Shown piece by piece: positions 10,154 through 21,000 of a stretch of DNA of 43,697 nucleotides; position 1 is the stretch's first letter, and every line of letters begins with the position of its first letter. Below the pieces are notes generated by a model. The model had not been told where the DNA came from. It saw only the letters and a list, made by a program, of their open reading frames with translations, and did no database searches. The position numbers and the translations under genes are program-made. The DNA is taken from contig JANQQI010000138.1 in assembly GCA_028285085.1 (NCBI GenBank), positions 1 through 43,697 on the forward strand. Reading direction: 5' to 3'. Origin of the DNA: Saprospiraceae bacterium (GTDB taxonomy: Bacteria; Bacteroidota; Bacteroidia; Chitinophagales; Saprospiraceae).

Positions 10154-10330
10154 ATGAGAACAAAAACATCCCTTAAAGCGAAGACAAGAAAAGAGCTCGC
10201 GGACGAATATGGGGTGAGTCCCCGCACGTTTCGCCGTAAGCTAAAATCCAAAAACTTAGATTTACCTAACGGTTTAATTACGCCCAAGGATCTTGAAAAA
10301 ATTTATCAGACTTTTGGGGTGCCACGTTAA
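10154..10330 (+). CDS. Small helix-turn-helix-like protein (58 aa)
   Basis: I translated this by eye because it is short. From the ATG at 10154 it gives MRTKTSLKAKTRKELADEYG, then VSPRTFRRKLKSKNLDLPNG and LITPKDLEKIYQTFGVPR, ending at TAA 10328-10330. KELADEYGVSPRTFRRKLK has the spacing of a helix-turn-helix with a basic recognition helix. The tail LITPKDLEKIYQTFG resembles the second half of small HTH proteins common in Bacteroidota. A strong terminator follows 26 bases later and a perfect 8-base hairpin lies just upstream. DNA binding is likely; targets are unknown. Codon use looks normal. Confidence 0.75.
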   Translation: MRTKTSLKAKTRKELADEYGVSPRTFRRKLKSKNLDLPNGLITPKDLEKIYQTFGVPR

Positions 10331-10355
10331 ACACGTTTAAAAGGATGAAAACGAA

Positions 10356-10398
10356 GAGGGGCAGCTTGAATAAACATCAAGCTGCCCCTCCATTTTTT
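10356..10398. terminator. Bidirectional terminator between the HTH gene and fadD
   Basis: A perfect 14-base stem (10356-10369 with 10377-10390) and a seven-base loop, with TTTTTT on the plus side and a weaker T-rich stretch on the minus side. It sits between two convergent genes and probably serves both. Confidence 0.92.
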
Positions 10399-10415
10399 AA
10401 CACAGACCGGACGAA

Positions 10416-12089
10416 CTACGACTGCTTTGCTTCATCTTTTAGCTTTCGTCGTAGGATTTTTCCAACATTAGTTTTGGGAAGTTCATCTCGGAATTCCACC
10501 GCTTTGGGGACTTTATAGCCTGTCATGTTTTCGCGGCAGTAAGCGACAACTTCATCTTCGGTTAACGACTTATCTTTTTTTACTACGAATACTTTTACCG
10601 TCTCACCGGATTTTTCGTGTGGAATGCCAATGGCTGCAACCTCCAGTACCTTAGGATGCGCTGCGATTACCTCTTCTATTTCATTGGGATAGACGTTAAA
10701 ACCAGAAACCAGAATCATATCTTTCTTGCGATCCACAATTTGGAAGTAACCATCCTCTGACATCTTGCCAATATCGCCGGTACACATCCATCCATCGATG
10801 ATGACCTTTTCGGTTTCAGCCGGTCGATTATAATAGCCCTTCATAACTTGTGGGCCCTTGATCTGGATTTCACCCACTTCGCCAGTCGGCAAGGGTTGGA
10901 GTTGATCGTTGACTACCCGCATATCCGTTGATGGAACGGGAATACCGATGGTGCCCAAGCGGCCGGAGCCATCAATGGGGTTGGTGCTGGCTACCGGCGA
11001 AGTCTCCGTCATGCCATAGCCTTCGGCTAAAGGACAACCCGTGACTTTTTGCCATTGCTCCGCCACCGTGCGCTGCACCGCCATTCCACCACCTACGGTA
11101 ATCTTTAAGCTGCTAAAGTCTAGTTTTTGAAAATCGGGATGATTGACCAAGGCATTAAAGAGGGTATTGATCCCGGTCATCAGGGAGATATCATATTTTT
11201 TGAACGGCGCAATGACCGTCTTTAGATCTCGTGGATTAACGATAAGGACAGTTTTGGTGCCCACGCTCATCAAGGCCAAACAATTGACCGTGAATGCAAA
11301 GATGTGGTACATTGGCAAGGGAGACAAAGCAATTTCTTTACTTTCGACCAAGAAAGGCATCATCGCTGCACGAATTTGCTGCATATTGGCGACGAGATTA
11401 CGATTAGTGAGCATGGCGCCTTTGGCTACACCAGTTGTTCCGCCGGTATACTGTAATAAAATCACATCCTCCGGTTGCCCATCGTGGCGTTCCAAAGTGA
11501 ATTTTTTCCCCTGGGCAAGTGCCTCTTTGAAAGAGACCGTGTTGGGGATATTGTATTTAGGAACCATGCGTTTGACGCTACGCACTACAAAATTGACGAT
11601 GGTGCCTTTTACCAAGCCAAGCAGTTCACCAATACTGGTGACGATGACCGTTTTGATATCAGTGTCTCCGATAATCTTCTCGAGGTTCGCCGCAAAATTT
11701 TCTGCAATCACAACAGCCTTAACGCCAGCGTCTTTAAACTGATGACTCATCTCCCGTGGTGTATATAGCGGATTGGTATTGACCACAACTAGGCCGGCGC
11801 GTAAAGCGCCGAACAGCGCAATGGGATATTGCAACATATTGGGCATCATCAGCGCAATGCGATCACCTTTTTCGAGTCCTCTGGATAGTAAATACGCCCC
11901 GAATTGTTTGGAATGGCGATCCAGTTGATCAAAGGTCAATTCTTTTCCCATGCAGATGAAGGCCACTTGCTTGCGGTACTTTTCGAAAGTCTCTTCAAAC
12001 AAATCGAGCAAACAGTTATAAGCATCAGGATCGATATTAGCGGGGATTCCTGTGGGATAGTTTTTGAGCCAAGGACGAGATTCGGTCAT
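10416..12089 (-). CDS. fadD: Long-chain fatty acid-CoA ligase
   Basis: Activates fatty acids to acyl-CoA using ATP, via an acyl-adenylate, for beta-oxidation or lipid synthesis. The 557 residues carry the ANL superfamily motifs in order: the phosphate-binding loop LLQYTGGTTGVAKGAMLTN (about residue 215), EGYGMTETSPVAS (about 360), the motif DGWMCTGDIGKM (about 430), VSGFNVYPNEIEEVI (about 465), and the catalytic lysine region LPKTNVGKILRRKL at the C-terminus. Length and the FNVYPNEIE wording fit FadD rather than acetyl-CoA synthetase. It is a single gene with its own terminator. A TAAATTTA box at 12143-12150 (minus strand) could be its -7 element, without a clear -33 partner. Confidence 0.95.
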   Translation of the reverse strand: MTESRPWLKNYPTGIPANIDPDAYNCLLDLFEETFEKYRKQVAFICMGKELTFDQLDRHSKQFGAYLLSRGLEKGDRIALMMPNMLQYPIALFGALRAGLVVVNTNPLYTPREMSHQFKDAGVKAVVIAENFAANLEKIIGDTDIKTVIVTSIGELLGLVKGTIVNFVVRSVKRMVPKYNIPNTVSFKEALAQGKKFTLERHDGQPEDVILLQYTGGTTGVAKGAMLTNRNLVANMQQIRAAMMPFLVESKEIALSPLPMYHIFAFTVNCLALMSVGTKTVLIVNPRDLKTVIAPFKKYDISLMTGINTLFNALVNHPDFQKLDFSSLKITVGGGMAVQRTVAEQWQKVTGCPLAEGYGMTETSPVASTNPIDGSGRLGTIGIPVPSTDMRVVNDQLQPLPTGEVGEIQIKGPQVMKGYYNRPAETEKVIIDGWMCTGDIGKMSEDGYFQIVDRKKDMILVSGFNVYPNEIEEVIAAHPKVLEVAAIGIPHEKSGETVKVFVVKKDKSLTEDEVVAYCRENMTGYKVPKAVEFRDELPKTNVGKILRRKLKDEAKQS

Positions 12090-12395
12090 ACGGTTATTAA
12101 GTTTTGTATTTGGGTCAAAAAAGATGTCATTGAGACACGTTCTAAATTTACATTTTTTTTAATAAAAGTGAAGGAACAAGCCTATTTAGGTCTTCTAAGT
12201 ACTTAATCCGGCAGAGCCGTAAAAAGTTTAGAATTAAAAGAGGTAGAGAGTTGGCACTTTCTTAAGATAAATGCCCTTGGTTATCTCCGTAGGCAACATC
12301 ATAGCTGCGACCTCATGCCTTGAGGTCAGCGGTGCGGCAGCATTAAAGCCTGACTTTTACTAAATTAGCAGAATCGATAATCGTGCAAGTTGACT
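12090..12395. other. Divergent intergenic region with structured leader before the HTCS gene
   Basis: The right part, 12265-12341, has nested inverted repeats. AGATAA/TTATCT lies at 12265-12270 and 12281-12286. GACCTCA/TGAGGTC lies at 12309-12315 and 12321-12327, enclosed by GCTGC/GCAGC at 12304-12308 and 12337-12341. If transcribed with the HTCS gene this would fold into a stacked hairpin 55 bases before its start. No T-tract follows, so it is not a simple terminator. Confidence 0.5.
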
Positions 12396-15300
12396 ATGAC
12401 TCGTTCTCGGAAGTATCTTTCTGCGCTTTACTGCATACTAGTCTCCTTTGGCCTTTCTGCACAAATTCCCGCGGACCTACCCATCCGTACGCCCTCTTAC
12501 ACGGAAGATTTCCAGCGGTACAAGTCTTACCCTTCGATGTGTTTGGAAGATGTCTATTTTGGGAAAGACGGTGAGTTATGGTTGAAAACTTGTGGGGTGG
12601 GCAATCATTTTAACTTGCGGCTGTTCCAGTTCGATGGCTACGAATTCAGATCGCTACAGCATTTGTTTTCGGAACTTGACTTTACATTTGCCATCTACGG
12701 TCTAGTGGAAGGGCGTCAACTGGTAGGGGCTACATATGAACAAGCAACAGATAAGCATCAGCTATTTTTTCTTGATTTGTATACGGGCCGATTTCAGTTT
12801 CATGCCTTCCCTCAAAATGCGTATCCCAGTGCCGTTTACGTTAGTAAGACTGGCGAGGTATTTTATCTCCTCGAAAAAGACGATTGGTTCTACGCTTACA
12901 GATGGGAGAAAGGCGAAGCCATTTTAATCAATCAAATCCAATCAAAATACGAGCATACGGTTTTCAGTCCTAAGATGACGGATTATGGTCTGCCACTTTC
13001 TAATGTTTTATTATTCGATGGGAAAGTAATTTGGATACACAATGATATTTCGGCTTCATTTGTCGATCGCATTGAATTAGCGACAGGTGAGGTACAAAGG
13101 TTTAATGCGGCTGACTTTTTGGGGGAAACGAATCGGGAGCTTAAAACCCAGCAAGAGGAGGAGGCGTGGATTGAAATGAAGGTACTAGGTGAAAGGACAT
13201 TTTTAAAAGTATCTTTTGACAAACAAAACTATCAGATTCTTGAATTGGATTTGCCGAATCAGCAGTTTACGCTCATTGACGGCTTACCCTCTGATTTGCG
13301 GAATGTATATATCTATGAAGATAAGGTGGGGAACCTCATTTATGTGTTATTTAAAAAGGACAGAACTTATGCGGCAATTTTAGAGGATCATGATGGTAAC
13401 CGATTTGATTATTCTTCTTTTTTTGAATCATTATCATTGTCGAAACTGGGAGTCAGAGAAGTAAAAGGGGAAGATTTTAAAAAACAATTGTTGATTTGTA
13501 GCGACCAGGGGGTACAAATTCACCGGGTGAAATCAACGGATGCGATACAAACCTACGCATCGGGATTTGCGATTAGAGCTATGACAGAACTGCCTAATGG
13601 AGAGATTCATATTGCTACTCAGGGTAATCTTCGTCTGCGCCTGAATCTCGCTACAAAAACTATCAAACGTGTTGATCTTGGAAATTGCCAAATGCAGTAT
13701 CACAAGTTTATATCCGACGGAACTGGCCAATTCTGGGGTGCCCTTTTTAAAGATCTTGCGAAGTATGATCCGACCACTAATTCATGTGATGTCTATCCTA
13801 CCGATGCTAGCCAAATCAGAGTGTTTGATTTTCTTGACCAAGATAGGGTCATATTTATCGATTTTAATCAGGAAATCGGCATGAATGATCTCAATGATAG
13901 AACGACTACCCGATTTAAAGTAGACGGTGAAAATTATAAAGTCACTGGGTTTGTTCATGATTTGATGGTGGCAAAAAATGGCTTAGCGTGGGCCGTGACA
14001 ACTTCTGGATTATATAAAATAGATCTCGCCGCCAATCAAGTAGAAGTTATTGGAGGGGACGCCATTATTCCCGATCCTCGTTTTTTGTGTATCGAAGAAG
14101 ATGAGCAAGGGAAGTTGTGGCTGGGCACACCGAATAGTGGAATTATTATTTACGACCCCAGTGATCAAAGTGTACAACGGATCAATAGCGAAAATGGCTT
14201 GGCCAATAATACGGTAGTCACTATTACCACTGATGATGATGGGATGAAATGGATTGGTACCTACAACGGCATTTCTCTAGTCTCCTCGAAAGGGCAATTA
14301 ATTACCAATTTATACGAAGAAGATGGCGTAGCTCATCGAGAGAGTAATCGATACGCTAAGCTGAAAACAGCCGATGGGAAGATTGTCATTGGATCAATAT
14401 CCGGCTTGACAATAATTGATCCTGACCAGGTGCGGCAAGATTTTATTCAAAACAAGGCACTTGGTTTGTACCTGACGAAGTTGGAGTACTTTGATCCTTC
14501 CGCTCAGCAGGATACCGTGCAGCGTTTAGGCTTAAAGGCTTTGGAGCAGATCACCTTGCCAGCGGAACGACGTGATTTATCCCTTGGTTTTGCGATCTCT
14601 AATTACCTACGGCCCGCGGAGAATAAATATGCTTTTAAATTTGTGGAGGATGAGGACTGGACTGCGCTAGGGAATCAGCCCCATTTAAATCTCAAAAATA
14701 TCCCGGCGGGAAGACATCAATTACTGATTCGCGGTGGAGATGGTATTGGTAACTGGGCCCAAAGTGTACTTAAGGTCAATATCCGTGCACAGGAATATTT
14801 TTACAAGCAACTTTGGTTTTATGTCTTGCTCGTTGCTCTGGGGATTGGAGGAGCCTTGCTGTGGATTACTCGATTGCAAACGGCTGTTCGGAAGGCGACC
14901 CAAAAAATCCGGACGGATAAAGCCATCATTGAACAGCAAGCAGAAGAACTCAAAGCCTTAGATCAGGCCAAATCACAGTTTTTTACCAATATCTCTCATG
15001 AGTTCCGAACCCCACTCACGATCATCTCCGGCGTGGTGGATCAGATGAAAGCTAAGCCAGATATTTGGGCGGATAAAGGTATCGATACGATTAAACAGCA
15101 TAGCGAGAACTTGCTGCATTTGATTAATCAGATTTTGGATTTGAGAAAATTATCTTCCAACAAACTAGACCTCAATCTAGTGAAAGGAGATATTCTGGAA
15201 TACCTTAGATACATCACCAATTCCTACCGATCGTTTGCTGAAAACCAAGGACTTCAACTACATCTTATCTCAACTCAGTCGTCCATTATTATGGACTACG

Positions 15301-16514
15301 ATCCAGACAAGCTTTTGAGAATTATTTCCAATCTGCTTTCGAACGCCATTAAATACAACCGGGAAAATGGTAACATTTATTTCAATATTGATTGCGTCGC
15401 GCTTGATAACAAGGAATGGTTGAAATTACAAATTCAGGATACAGGCGTCGGTATCCCCGAGGAAAAGCTGGTTCATATTTTTGATCGCTTCTACCAAATC
15501 AATGAACCCGGAGAGAAAAAAGTGATCGGATCGGGTATTGGTTTGGCTCTGACTCACGAATTGGTGCGTCTGATGAAAGGAGAGATTGAGGTAAAAAGTG
15601 AGATTGGAGCAGGTACTACTTTTTTTATTAAAATTCCTATCACCCGAAACGCTGCGGAGATCGATACCCTAACCAGTGGGATTGCAGAGTCTGCCAAGGG
15701 ATTAACTATCAACCCCATAGCAGAGAAAACGTCGACCCAAATTGTATTTACCAATGAAAATGTGAATCGACAGTTGCCTACTTTGCTAATTGTGGAAGAT
15801 AACCTAGATATCATTCAGGTGCTAGTCGCTTGCCTGGAAATGGACTATCAACTGGAGGTCGCCCAAAATGGTGAAGAGGGGATCGAAAAAGCGGTTGAAG
15901 TTGTCCCCGATATCATTATCAGCGACGTAATGATGCCCATTAAAGATGGCTTTGAACTGTGTAATACGCTAAAGCAAGACGAGCGAACAAGCCATATACC
16001 TATCATTTTATTGACGGCAAAATCGGGAGACAGTGCCAGAATCAAAGGCCTTGAAAAAGGAGCAGATGCTTATCTCTCTAAACCATTCAATCCCGAGGAA
16101 CTCTTGGTGCGCTGTAAAAAACTTCTGGAGCTACGCCAAAAATTACAGGAACGTTATCGCTCTTTTGACGTTAATGCCGAGCAGGCAGCCACAACGGTAG
16201 AGGATGCCTTCATTCAAAAAGTGAGGCAAGCTGTCGAAGCGCATATCGAAGATGATTCCTACGGCATTCCTCACCTTTGTCGGACGATTGGTTTGAGTCG
16301 GGCACAGATGCATAATAAAATAAAAGCATTGACCGGCTTGGCAACTTCCGCTTTTATGCGCTCCGTGCGACTGAACAAAGCCAAACACCTGCTTCAATCC
16401 ACCACGCTCTCCGTTTCTGAGGTGGCCTGCAAAGTTGGATTTAAAAACCCTACCTACTTTTCTTCGGCTTATTCGAAAGAATTTGGTGAATCGCCGAGTA
16501 AGACGCGTAAATAA
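12396..16514 (+). CDS. Hybrid two-component system sensor/regulator (HTCS)
   Basis: A single protein that senses an extracellular ligand and binds DNA. From the ATG at 12396 (a TTG six bases earlier is less likely) it has 1372 residues. A signal peptide ends near FGLSAQ. Residues about 30-740 are beta-propeller (Reg_prop) repeats, such as GKLWLGTPNSGIIIYD and GMKWIGTYNGISLV. A Y_Y_Y domain follows at about 745-805, then one membrane helix (LWFYVLLVALGIGGALLWI). The cytoplasmic half has HisKA with H868 in SHEFRTPLTI, HATPase with LLSNAIKYN, DTGVGIPEEK and GSGIGLAL, a receiver with phospho-acceptor D1177 (ISDVMMPIKDG) and KGADAYLSKPF, and a C-terminal AraC-type HTH. No SusC/SusD genes lie nearby. 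The downstream operon is its natural candidate target. Confidence 0.96.
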   Translation: MTRSRKYLSALYCILVSFGLSAQIPADLPIRTPSYTEDFQRYKSYPSMCLEDVYFGKDGELWLKTCGVGNHFNLRLFQFDGYEFRSLQHLFSELDFTFAIYGLVEGRQLVGATYEQATDKHQLFFLDLYTGRFQFHAFPQNAYPSAVYVSKTGEVFYLLEKDDWFYAYRWEKGEAILINQIQSKYEHTVFSPKMTDYGLPLSNVLLFDGKVIWIHNDISASFVDRIELATGEVQRFNAADFLGETNRELKTQQEEEAWIEMKVLGERTFLKVSFDKQNYQILELDLPNQQFTLIDGLPSDLRNVYIYEDKVGNLIYVLFKKDRTYAAILEDHDGNRFDYSSFFESLSLSKLGVREVKGEDFKKQLLICSDQGVQIHRVKSTDAIQTYASGFAIRAMTELPNGEIHIATQGNLRLRLNLATKTIKRVDLGNCQMQYHKFISDGTGQFWGALFKDLAKYDPTTNSCDVYPTDASQIRVFDFLDQDRVIFIDFNQEIGMNDLNDRTTTRFKVDGENYKVTGFVHDLMVAKNGLAWAVTTSGLYKIDLAANQVEVIGGDAIIPDPRFLCIEEDEQGKLWLGTPNSGIIIYDPSDQSVQRINSENGLANNTVVTITTDDDGMKWIGTYNGISLVSSKGQLITNLYEEDGVAHRESNRYAKLKTADGKIVIGSISGLTIIDPDQVRQDFIQNKALGLYLTKLEYFDPSAQQDTVQRLGLKALEQITLPAERRDLSLGFAISNYLRPAENKYAFKFVEDEDWTALGNQPHLNLKNIPAGRHQLLIRGGDGIGNWAQSVLKVNIRAQEYFYKQLWFYVLLVALGIGGALLWITRLQTAVRKATQKIRTDKAIIEQQAEELKALDQAKSQFFTNISHEFRTPLTIISGVVDQMKAKPDIWADKGIDTIKQHSENLLHLINQILDLRKLSSNKLDLNLVKGDILEYLRYITNSYRSFAENQGLQLHLISTQSSIIMDYDPDKLLRIISNLLSNAIKYNRENGNIYFNIDCVALDNKEWLKLQIQDTGVGIPEEKLVHIFDRFYQINEPGEKKVIGSGIGLALTHELVRLMKGEIEVKSEIGAGTTFFIKIPITRNAAEIDTLTSGIAESAKGLTINPIAEKTSTQIVFTNENVNRQLPTLLIVEDNLDIIQVLVACLEMDYQLEVAQNGEEGIEKAVEVVPDIIISDVMMPIKDGFELCNTLKQDERTSHIPIILLTAKSGDSARIKGLEKGADAYLSKPFNPEELLVRCKKLLELRQKLQERYRSFDVNAEQAATTVEDAFIQKVRQAVEAHIEDDSYGIPHLCRTIGLSRAQMHNKIKALTGLATSAFMRSVRLNKAKHLLQSTTLSVSEVACKVGFKNPTYFSSAYSKEFGESPSKTRK

Positions 16515-16814
16515 TTGATTTTTAGTTTTTTATGTGGTGGCGTCTAATGCTAATTAGACAATAGTTAAAGTCTTTTCGCTAAGAATAAATCACGGTCTAA
16601 AGCTTTTGGAACATTAGCAAAAGCGCTTTTTTACGTTTCCCTTCATCTTTGTAGTATCACCCTAGAAAGCTTAATCAAATAGACTCTAAAAAGAGCACGA
16701 ATAGACCTCAGCTACTGATCTTTCAATCTTTTTAACCCATAAAGCTGCGAGTAGTGCGAAGGAGCGCACCCCCCTCCTCAACTCCTTTCATCGATCGCAA
16801 CATTAATGTACTAA
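16515..16814. other. Intergenic region between the HTCS gene and the four-gene operon
   Basis: This 300-base gap contains two hairpins: GTCTAAT/ATTAGAC with a GCTA loop at 16542-16559 just after the HTCS stop, and GTGCG/CGCAC with a six-base loop at 16754-16769, about 45 bases before the next start. Neither has a T-tract. I found no well-spaced TTTG/TAnnTTTG pair. It is the likely binding region of the HTCS regulator, which is inference. Confidence 0.45.
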
Positions 16815-18053
16815 ATGTCATTTTTGATGAAAAACAAGAAACTTAATGAACGCATGCTGATGTACTGTCAGCAAAGATTTGATCAAAGCCAGGACAATGG
16901 CTTGTCTCTGAAAATCGCAGTGATGGCTCCTTTGGCACTCTTAGCCAATGAAACGGCACTAGCCCAATGTAATACGGGGACGCTCAGCGATTCGGGCGGC
17001 TTTTATAATATCGACGTCGATAATGACGGTAACCCGGATTTCATCATTGATGATGGCTATGCCCCTAGATTGTGGTTTACCCTGGCCAATAATTCCTGCA
17101 GCGTTGCGGTTGATACCGGAAATGGTTGGAATGGGTATACTTCTTTGTTTCAATCTGCTGCGGCACCGATTAAATTAACAACGAGTAATTATTTACCAAT
17201 TCAGAATTTCGTTCCACGTACAGCATTAAATTACAATGGCAGTACACACGGTTATGGTGCCTTGAACACCCGAGGTGGTGTTTGGCCAAATACACCGATG
17301 TCAGGCTATGTAGGGGTGCGTTGTGATTATGATGGAGACGGTAATTACAATTACGGTTTTTACCATCTGGATTTTAATGCGGGCGGTAATGTTACGGTTG
17401 ACTTAACGAAATCTGGTATTGATGAAGTTGATGACAATATCGGTATCGTAGGCTACTGTGAAAGTATCGGAGGGGTTGGGCCATTGCCAGTCGAATTGGT
17501 GAAATTAGATGCGCGATACGATACGGATCAAGTTGTGATTAATTGGGAGACCGCGACAGAGATCAACAATATGGGCTTTCGGGTACAACGCAGTACCAAT
17601 GGTCGTGACTTTCATAATGTTGGTTGGGTAGATGGCTACGGCACCACTACAGAAGAGCAGAACTATTTGTTAGTAGATAAAGAGTTGCCAACGAGTTCTG
17701 TATTATACTATCGCTTGGTCCAAACTGATTTTGATGGTGCTACTGAGCTATCAGATGTTGTTTCCGTTAATATTTCTTCGGACGGCGATGCCGTTGTCAG
17801 TGAGTTCCAACCTAATTTGTTCCGCCCCGGCGTAAACACGAGCTTGATTATTGATTTACTAGAAAATAATAACGACGTTGATATTCGGGTTTTCAACGCG
17901 AATGGTCAGCTATTTAGAACCTTCAATTACCGCAAAGATAGCGGTAAGCACATTATGGCTTTTGAGACTTTTGATTTGCCTTCCGGGGTATTTTACGCCA
18001 GCGTAAATATTAACGGAGAGACCTTCCACCGAAAGTTTTTCATTCAGGAATAA
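16815..18053 (+). CDS. Secreted T9SS-dependent protein of unknown function
   Basis: First gene of the four-gene operon; 412 residues. The N-terminus is unusual: about 30 hydrophilic residues precede the signal core LSLKIAVMAPLALLANETALAQ, with cleavage probably after LAQ. Starts at M5 or M14 are also possible. Residues about 60-70 contain DVDNDGNPDFIIDDG, a calcium-loop-like motif of the kind seen in VCBS/FG-GAP repeats, and DYDGDGNYNYG recurs near residue 175. Residues about 222-320 (LPVELVKLDARYDTDQVVIN onward) form a fibronectin-like domain common in T9SS cargo. The C-terminal 75 residues are a sorting domain ending TFHRKFFIQE. Its stop is 12 bases from the next start. Confidence 0.88.
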   Translation: MSFLMKNKKLNERMLMYCQQRFDQSQDNGLSLKIAVMAPLALLANETALAQCNTGTLSDSGGFYNIDVDNDGNPDFIIDDGYAPRLWFTLANNSCSVAVDTGNGWNGYTSLFQSAAAPIKLTTSNYLPIQNFVPRTALNYNGSTHGYGALNTRGGVWPNTPMSGYVGVRCDYDGDGNYNYGFYHLDFNAGGNVTVDLTKSGIDEVDDNIGIVGYCESIGGVGPLPVELVKLDARYDTDQVVINWETATEINNMGFRVQRSTNGRDFHNVGWVDGYGTTTEEQNYLLVDKELPTSSVLYYRLVQTDFDGATELSDVVSVNISSDGDAVVSEFQPNLFRPGVNTSLIIDLLENNNDVDIRVFNANGQLFRTFNYRKDSGKHIMAFETFDLPSGVFYASVNINGETFHRKFFIQE

Positions 18054-18065
18054 GCCAAATTAATC

Positions 18066-21000
18066 ATGATTCGTACAGTTAGCATCCTAACCTTATTAGG
18101 AGTGGGCTTGCTTTGCCCGGAAATAGCACTCGGTCAGGCCGAAACCTTGTTCCGCCCGGTGCCGGCTAGCCATTCCGGTATACAGCACTGGAACACGGTG
18201 GTTGAAACGCCCGAACTCTTTCTGTGGCATTTCGACTATTTCTACACGGGAAGTGGTGTTGCCGTTGGAGATTTAAACAATGATGGATTGCCGGATTTAG
18301 TATTCGGTGGTAACCATGCGCCTAATTCAGTATACATCAATCAAGGCGACCTGAGGTTTAAATCCATTTCTGAAAGCTGCGGGATTCAAGCCAAAAAACG
18401 CTGGACGAATGGTGTCAATCTGATTGACATCAACCACGATGGTTGGCTGGATATTTATTGCAATAATGGTGGCCCCGGTTCGGATACTCTGGTTTTTGCC
18501 AATCAGCTATTTATCAATCAAGGTGTAGATGAGTCGGGACAAATTCATTTCATCGATCAAGCTGAGCAATATGGCCTGGCCGGCCATTCTCGCTCTGTTC
18601 ATGCCAACTTCTTTGATTTTGATAAGGATGGAGACCTTGATGTATTTGTTAACAATCACAGTCATCCAGAGATACTCCGTCCGAAGAGAAACAGGTTACT
18701 CAAAGATAGCATTGCAACAGTTGAACAGCCGGTGAGTAGCCGTCTTTATCGTAATGAAGGCAACGGATACTTCGTTGATATTACGGTCAAAGCCGGGCTG
18801 TTGCGTACCTATTTTGGTTTGGGAAGCACCGTTTCGGATTTTGATCAGGACGGCTGGCTCGATTTGTACGTTAGTAATGATTACGATATCCCGGATTACT
18901 TCTGGCGGAATAATGGAGATGGCACTTTTAGCGAAGTGATTAAAAAGCGGATGGGGCATGTCTCCTGGTTTGGGATGGGCTGTGATGCGGCGGATTTGAA
19001 TAACGATGGTCTGGAAGATATTCTGGTTGCGGATATGACGCCTTCGGACCACGTCCGCAATAAGACGCTCATGGCTCCGATGCATCCGGCCCGTATTCAC
19101 CGCATGGTGAACGAGAAAAAATATATCCCTCAGTATATGTTTAATACTTTACAAGTGAACATGGGGGGTGGGTACTTTTCTGAAGCGGCTTTGATGTGTG
19201 GCTTTGCGCAGACGGACTGGACCTGGTCTGTTTTAATGGCCGATTTTGATTTGGATGGTTATAAAGATGTGTTTTTTAGCACCGGCTTTTTGAAAGACAT
19301 CAGAGATAATGATTGGCGTCAATCCATTTCCAAGATGGTGAAAAAGAAAGATGGAAAGGTCACCGCCGAAGATATTTTTAACTGGCAGCAACAAACGCAT
19401 TCGGAACCAACACCCAACCGTATTTATCAGAATTTGGGGGAGTTGAAATTCAAAGCGCGAACCCAGGACTGGGGGCTTGGACAAGCTAGTTTTACTAACG
19501 GTGCTGCTTACGCTGACCTGGATCAGGATGGCGATCTGGATTTAATCCTCAATCACCTCAATGACGTTGCAGAGGTTTACGAAAACCATGCCCGGGACAA
19601 ATCTACGGGCGCTAATTATATTCGCTTTGCGCTACTTGATCAGGAGGGGGGGGCGACAACACTCAATGCGAAGGTCAACATCTTTTATCAAGATCAACAA
19701 CAAGTTATAGAAAACAAGTGGGTGCGGGGCTACGAATCACAAATGGAGCCCGTGGTTCATTTTGGCTTAGGTGACGTAACCCAGATTGACCGTGTAGAAG
19801 TTAACTGGCCCGATGGAACGGTCAGTACAATTCAAGGCCCCGAGATTAATACCACCCATCAAATTGAAAAAGAGAAATCAGGACGAGGTGTCAAAACTAA
19901 CTCAGACCAACCAACACCTATATTTAAATCGTTTTTGTCGGGCGTGCCCTACCACCATTTTGAAAATCAATTTTATGATTTTGGGAAAGAGCGACTCTTG
20001 CCACATCGGCAATCTCGTCAAGGTCCCGCTCTAGCTACCGGCGACCTCAATGGTGATGGCTTGGATGATTTTTATGTCGGCGGGGCTCGCGCTCAGATGG
20101 GCGCCGTTTATTTGCAAGGAGAGTACAATCAATTTTACGAATTAGAGCAAGCAGCCTTTGTTGGCTCGGCCGGTTACGAGGATCAAGGGGCGAGCCTGGT
20201 CGATATCGATGGAGACGGTGATTTGGATTTGTACGTTGCTTCCGGTGGGGATGGTTCTTATCCCGAAAACACCCATTGGATGCAAGATCGACTGTATTGG
20301 AACGATGGGCAAGGGAACTTGACCGAAGACAAAACCGCTCTGCCACCGATGTACTCTTGTACCCAAAGCATCAGCTTTTGCGATTGGGACGGGGATGGTG
20401 ATCTGGATATTTTTGTCGGTGGACGAAATATTCCTAATCGTTATCCATTTGCACCACCTTCCTATTTGTTGGAAAATAAAGGCGGCCAATTTGTTCAGGT
20501 TGATTCGACTTTAATCCCTGATCTGAGCAAATTAGGTTTAGTGACCGCCGCCGAGTGGTCCGATATCGATCAAAACGGCTGGCCTGATTTGCTGGTCGTG
20601 GGCGAGTGGATGCCGCTCACCATTTTTTTCAATGACGGAGGTGAGTTCACCAAAATGCAATTGCCGGACTCGGAAGGTTGGTGGTATAGCTTGGTGAAAG
20701 CGGACTTTGATGGCGATGGCGATGAAGATTTCATCGCGGGCAACCTAGGACTCAACAATAAATTCCATCCCAGCCCGGAAAAACCTTTACACATTTACAC
20801 GAATGATTTTGACGAAAATGGCTCTTACGATATCGTATTGAGTAAGTACTATCAAGGGCAAAAAGTGCCGGTCAGAGGGCGACAGTGTTCCGCTGAGCAA
20901 ATGCCTAATCTGCGCGCTAAATTTCCCAGCTATCGCGCTTTCGCGGAAGCCAGCTTGGAAGAAATCTATTCCCCGGATAAACTTGACCAGGCATTACATC

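Noticed and set aside
11143-11742. 199-codon plus-strand frame inside fadD
   Set aside because: It is antisense to a certain gene; low-complexity translation and no homology-like motifs.
12390-12395. TTG start two codons upstream of the HTCS ATG
   Set aside because: ATG at 12396 gives a normal signal peptide; TTG starts are rare here.
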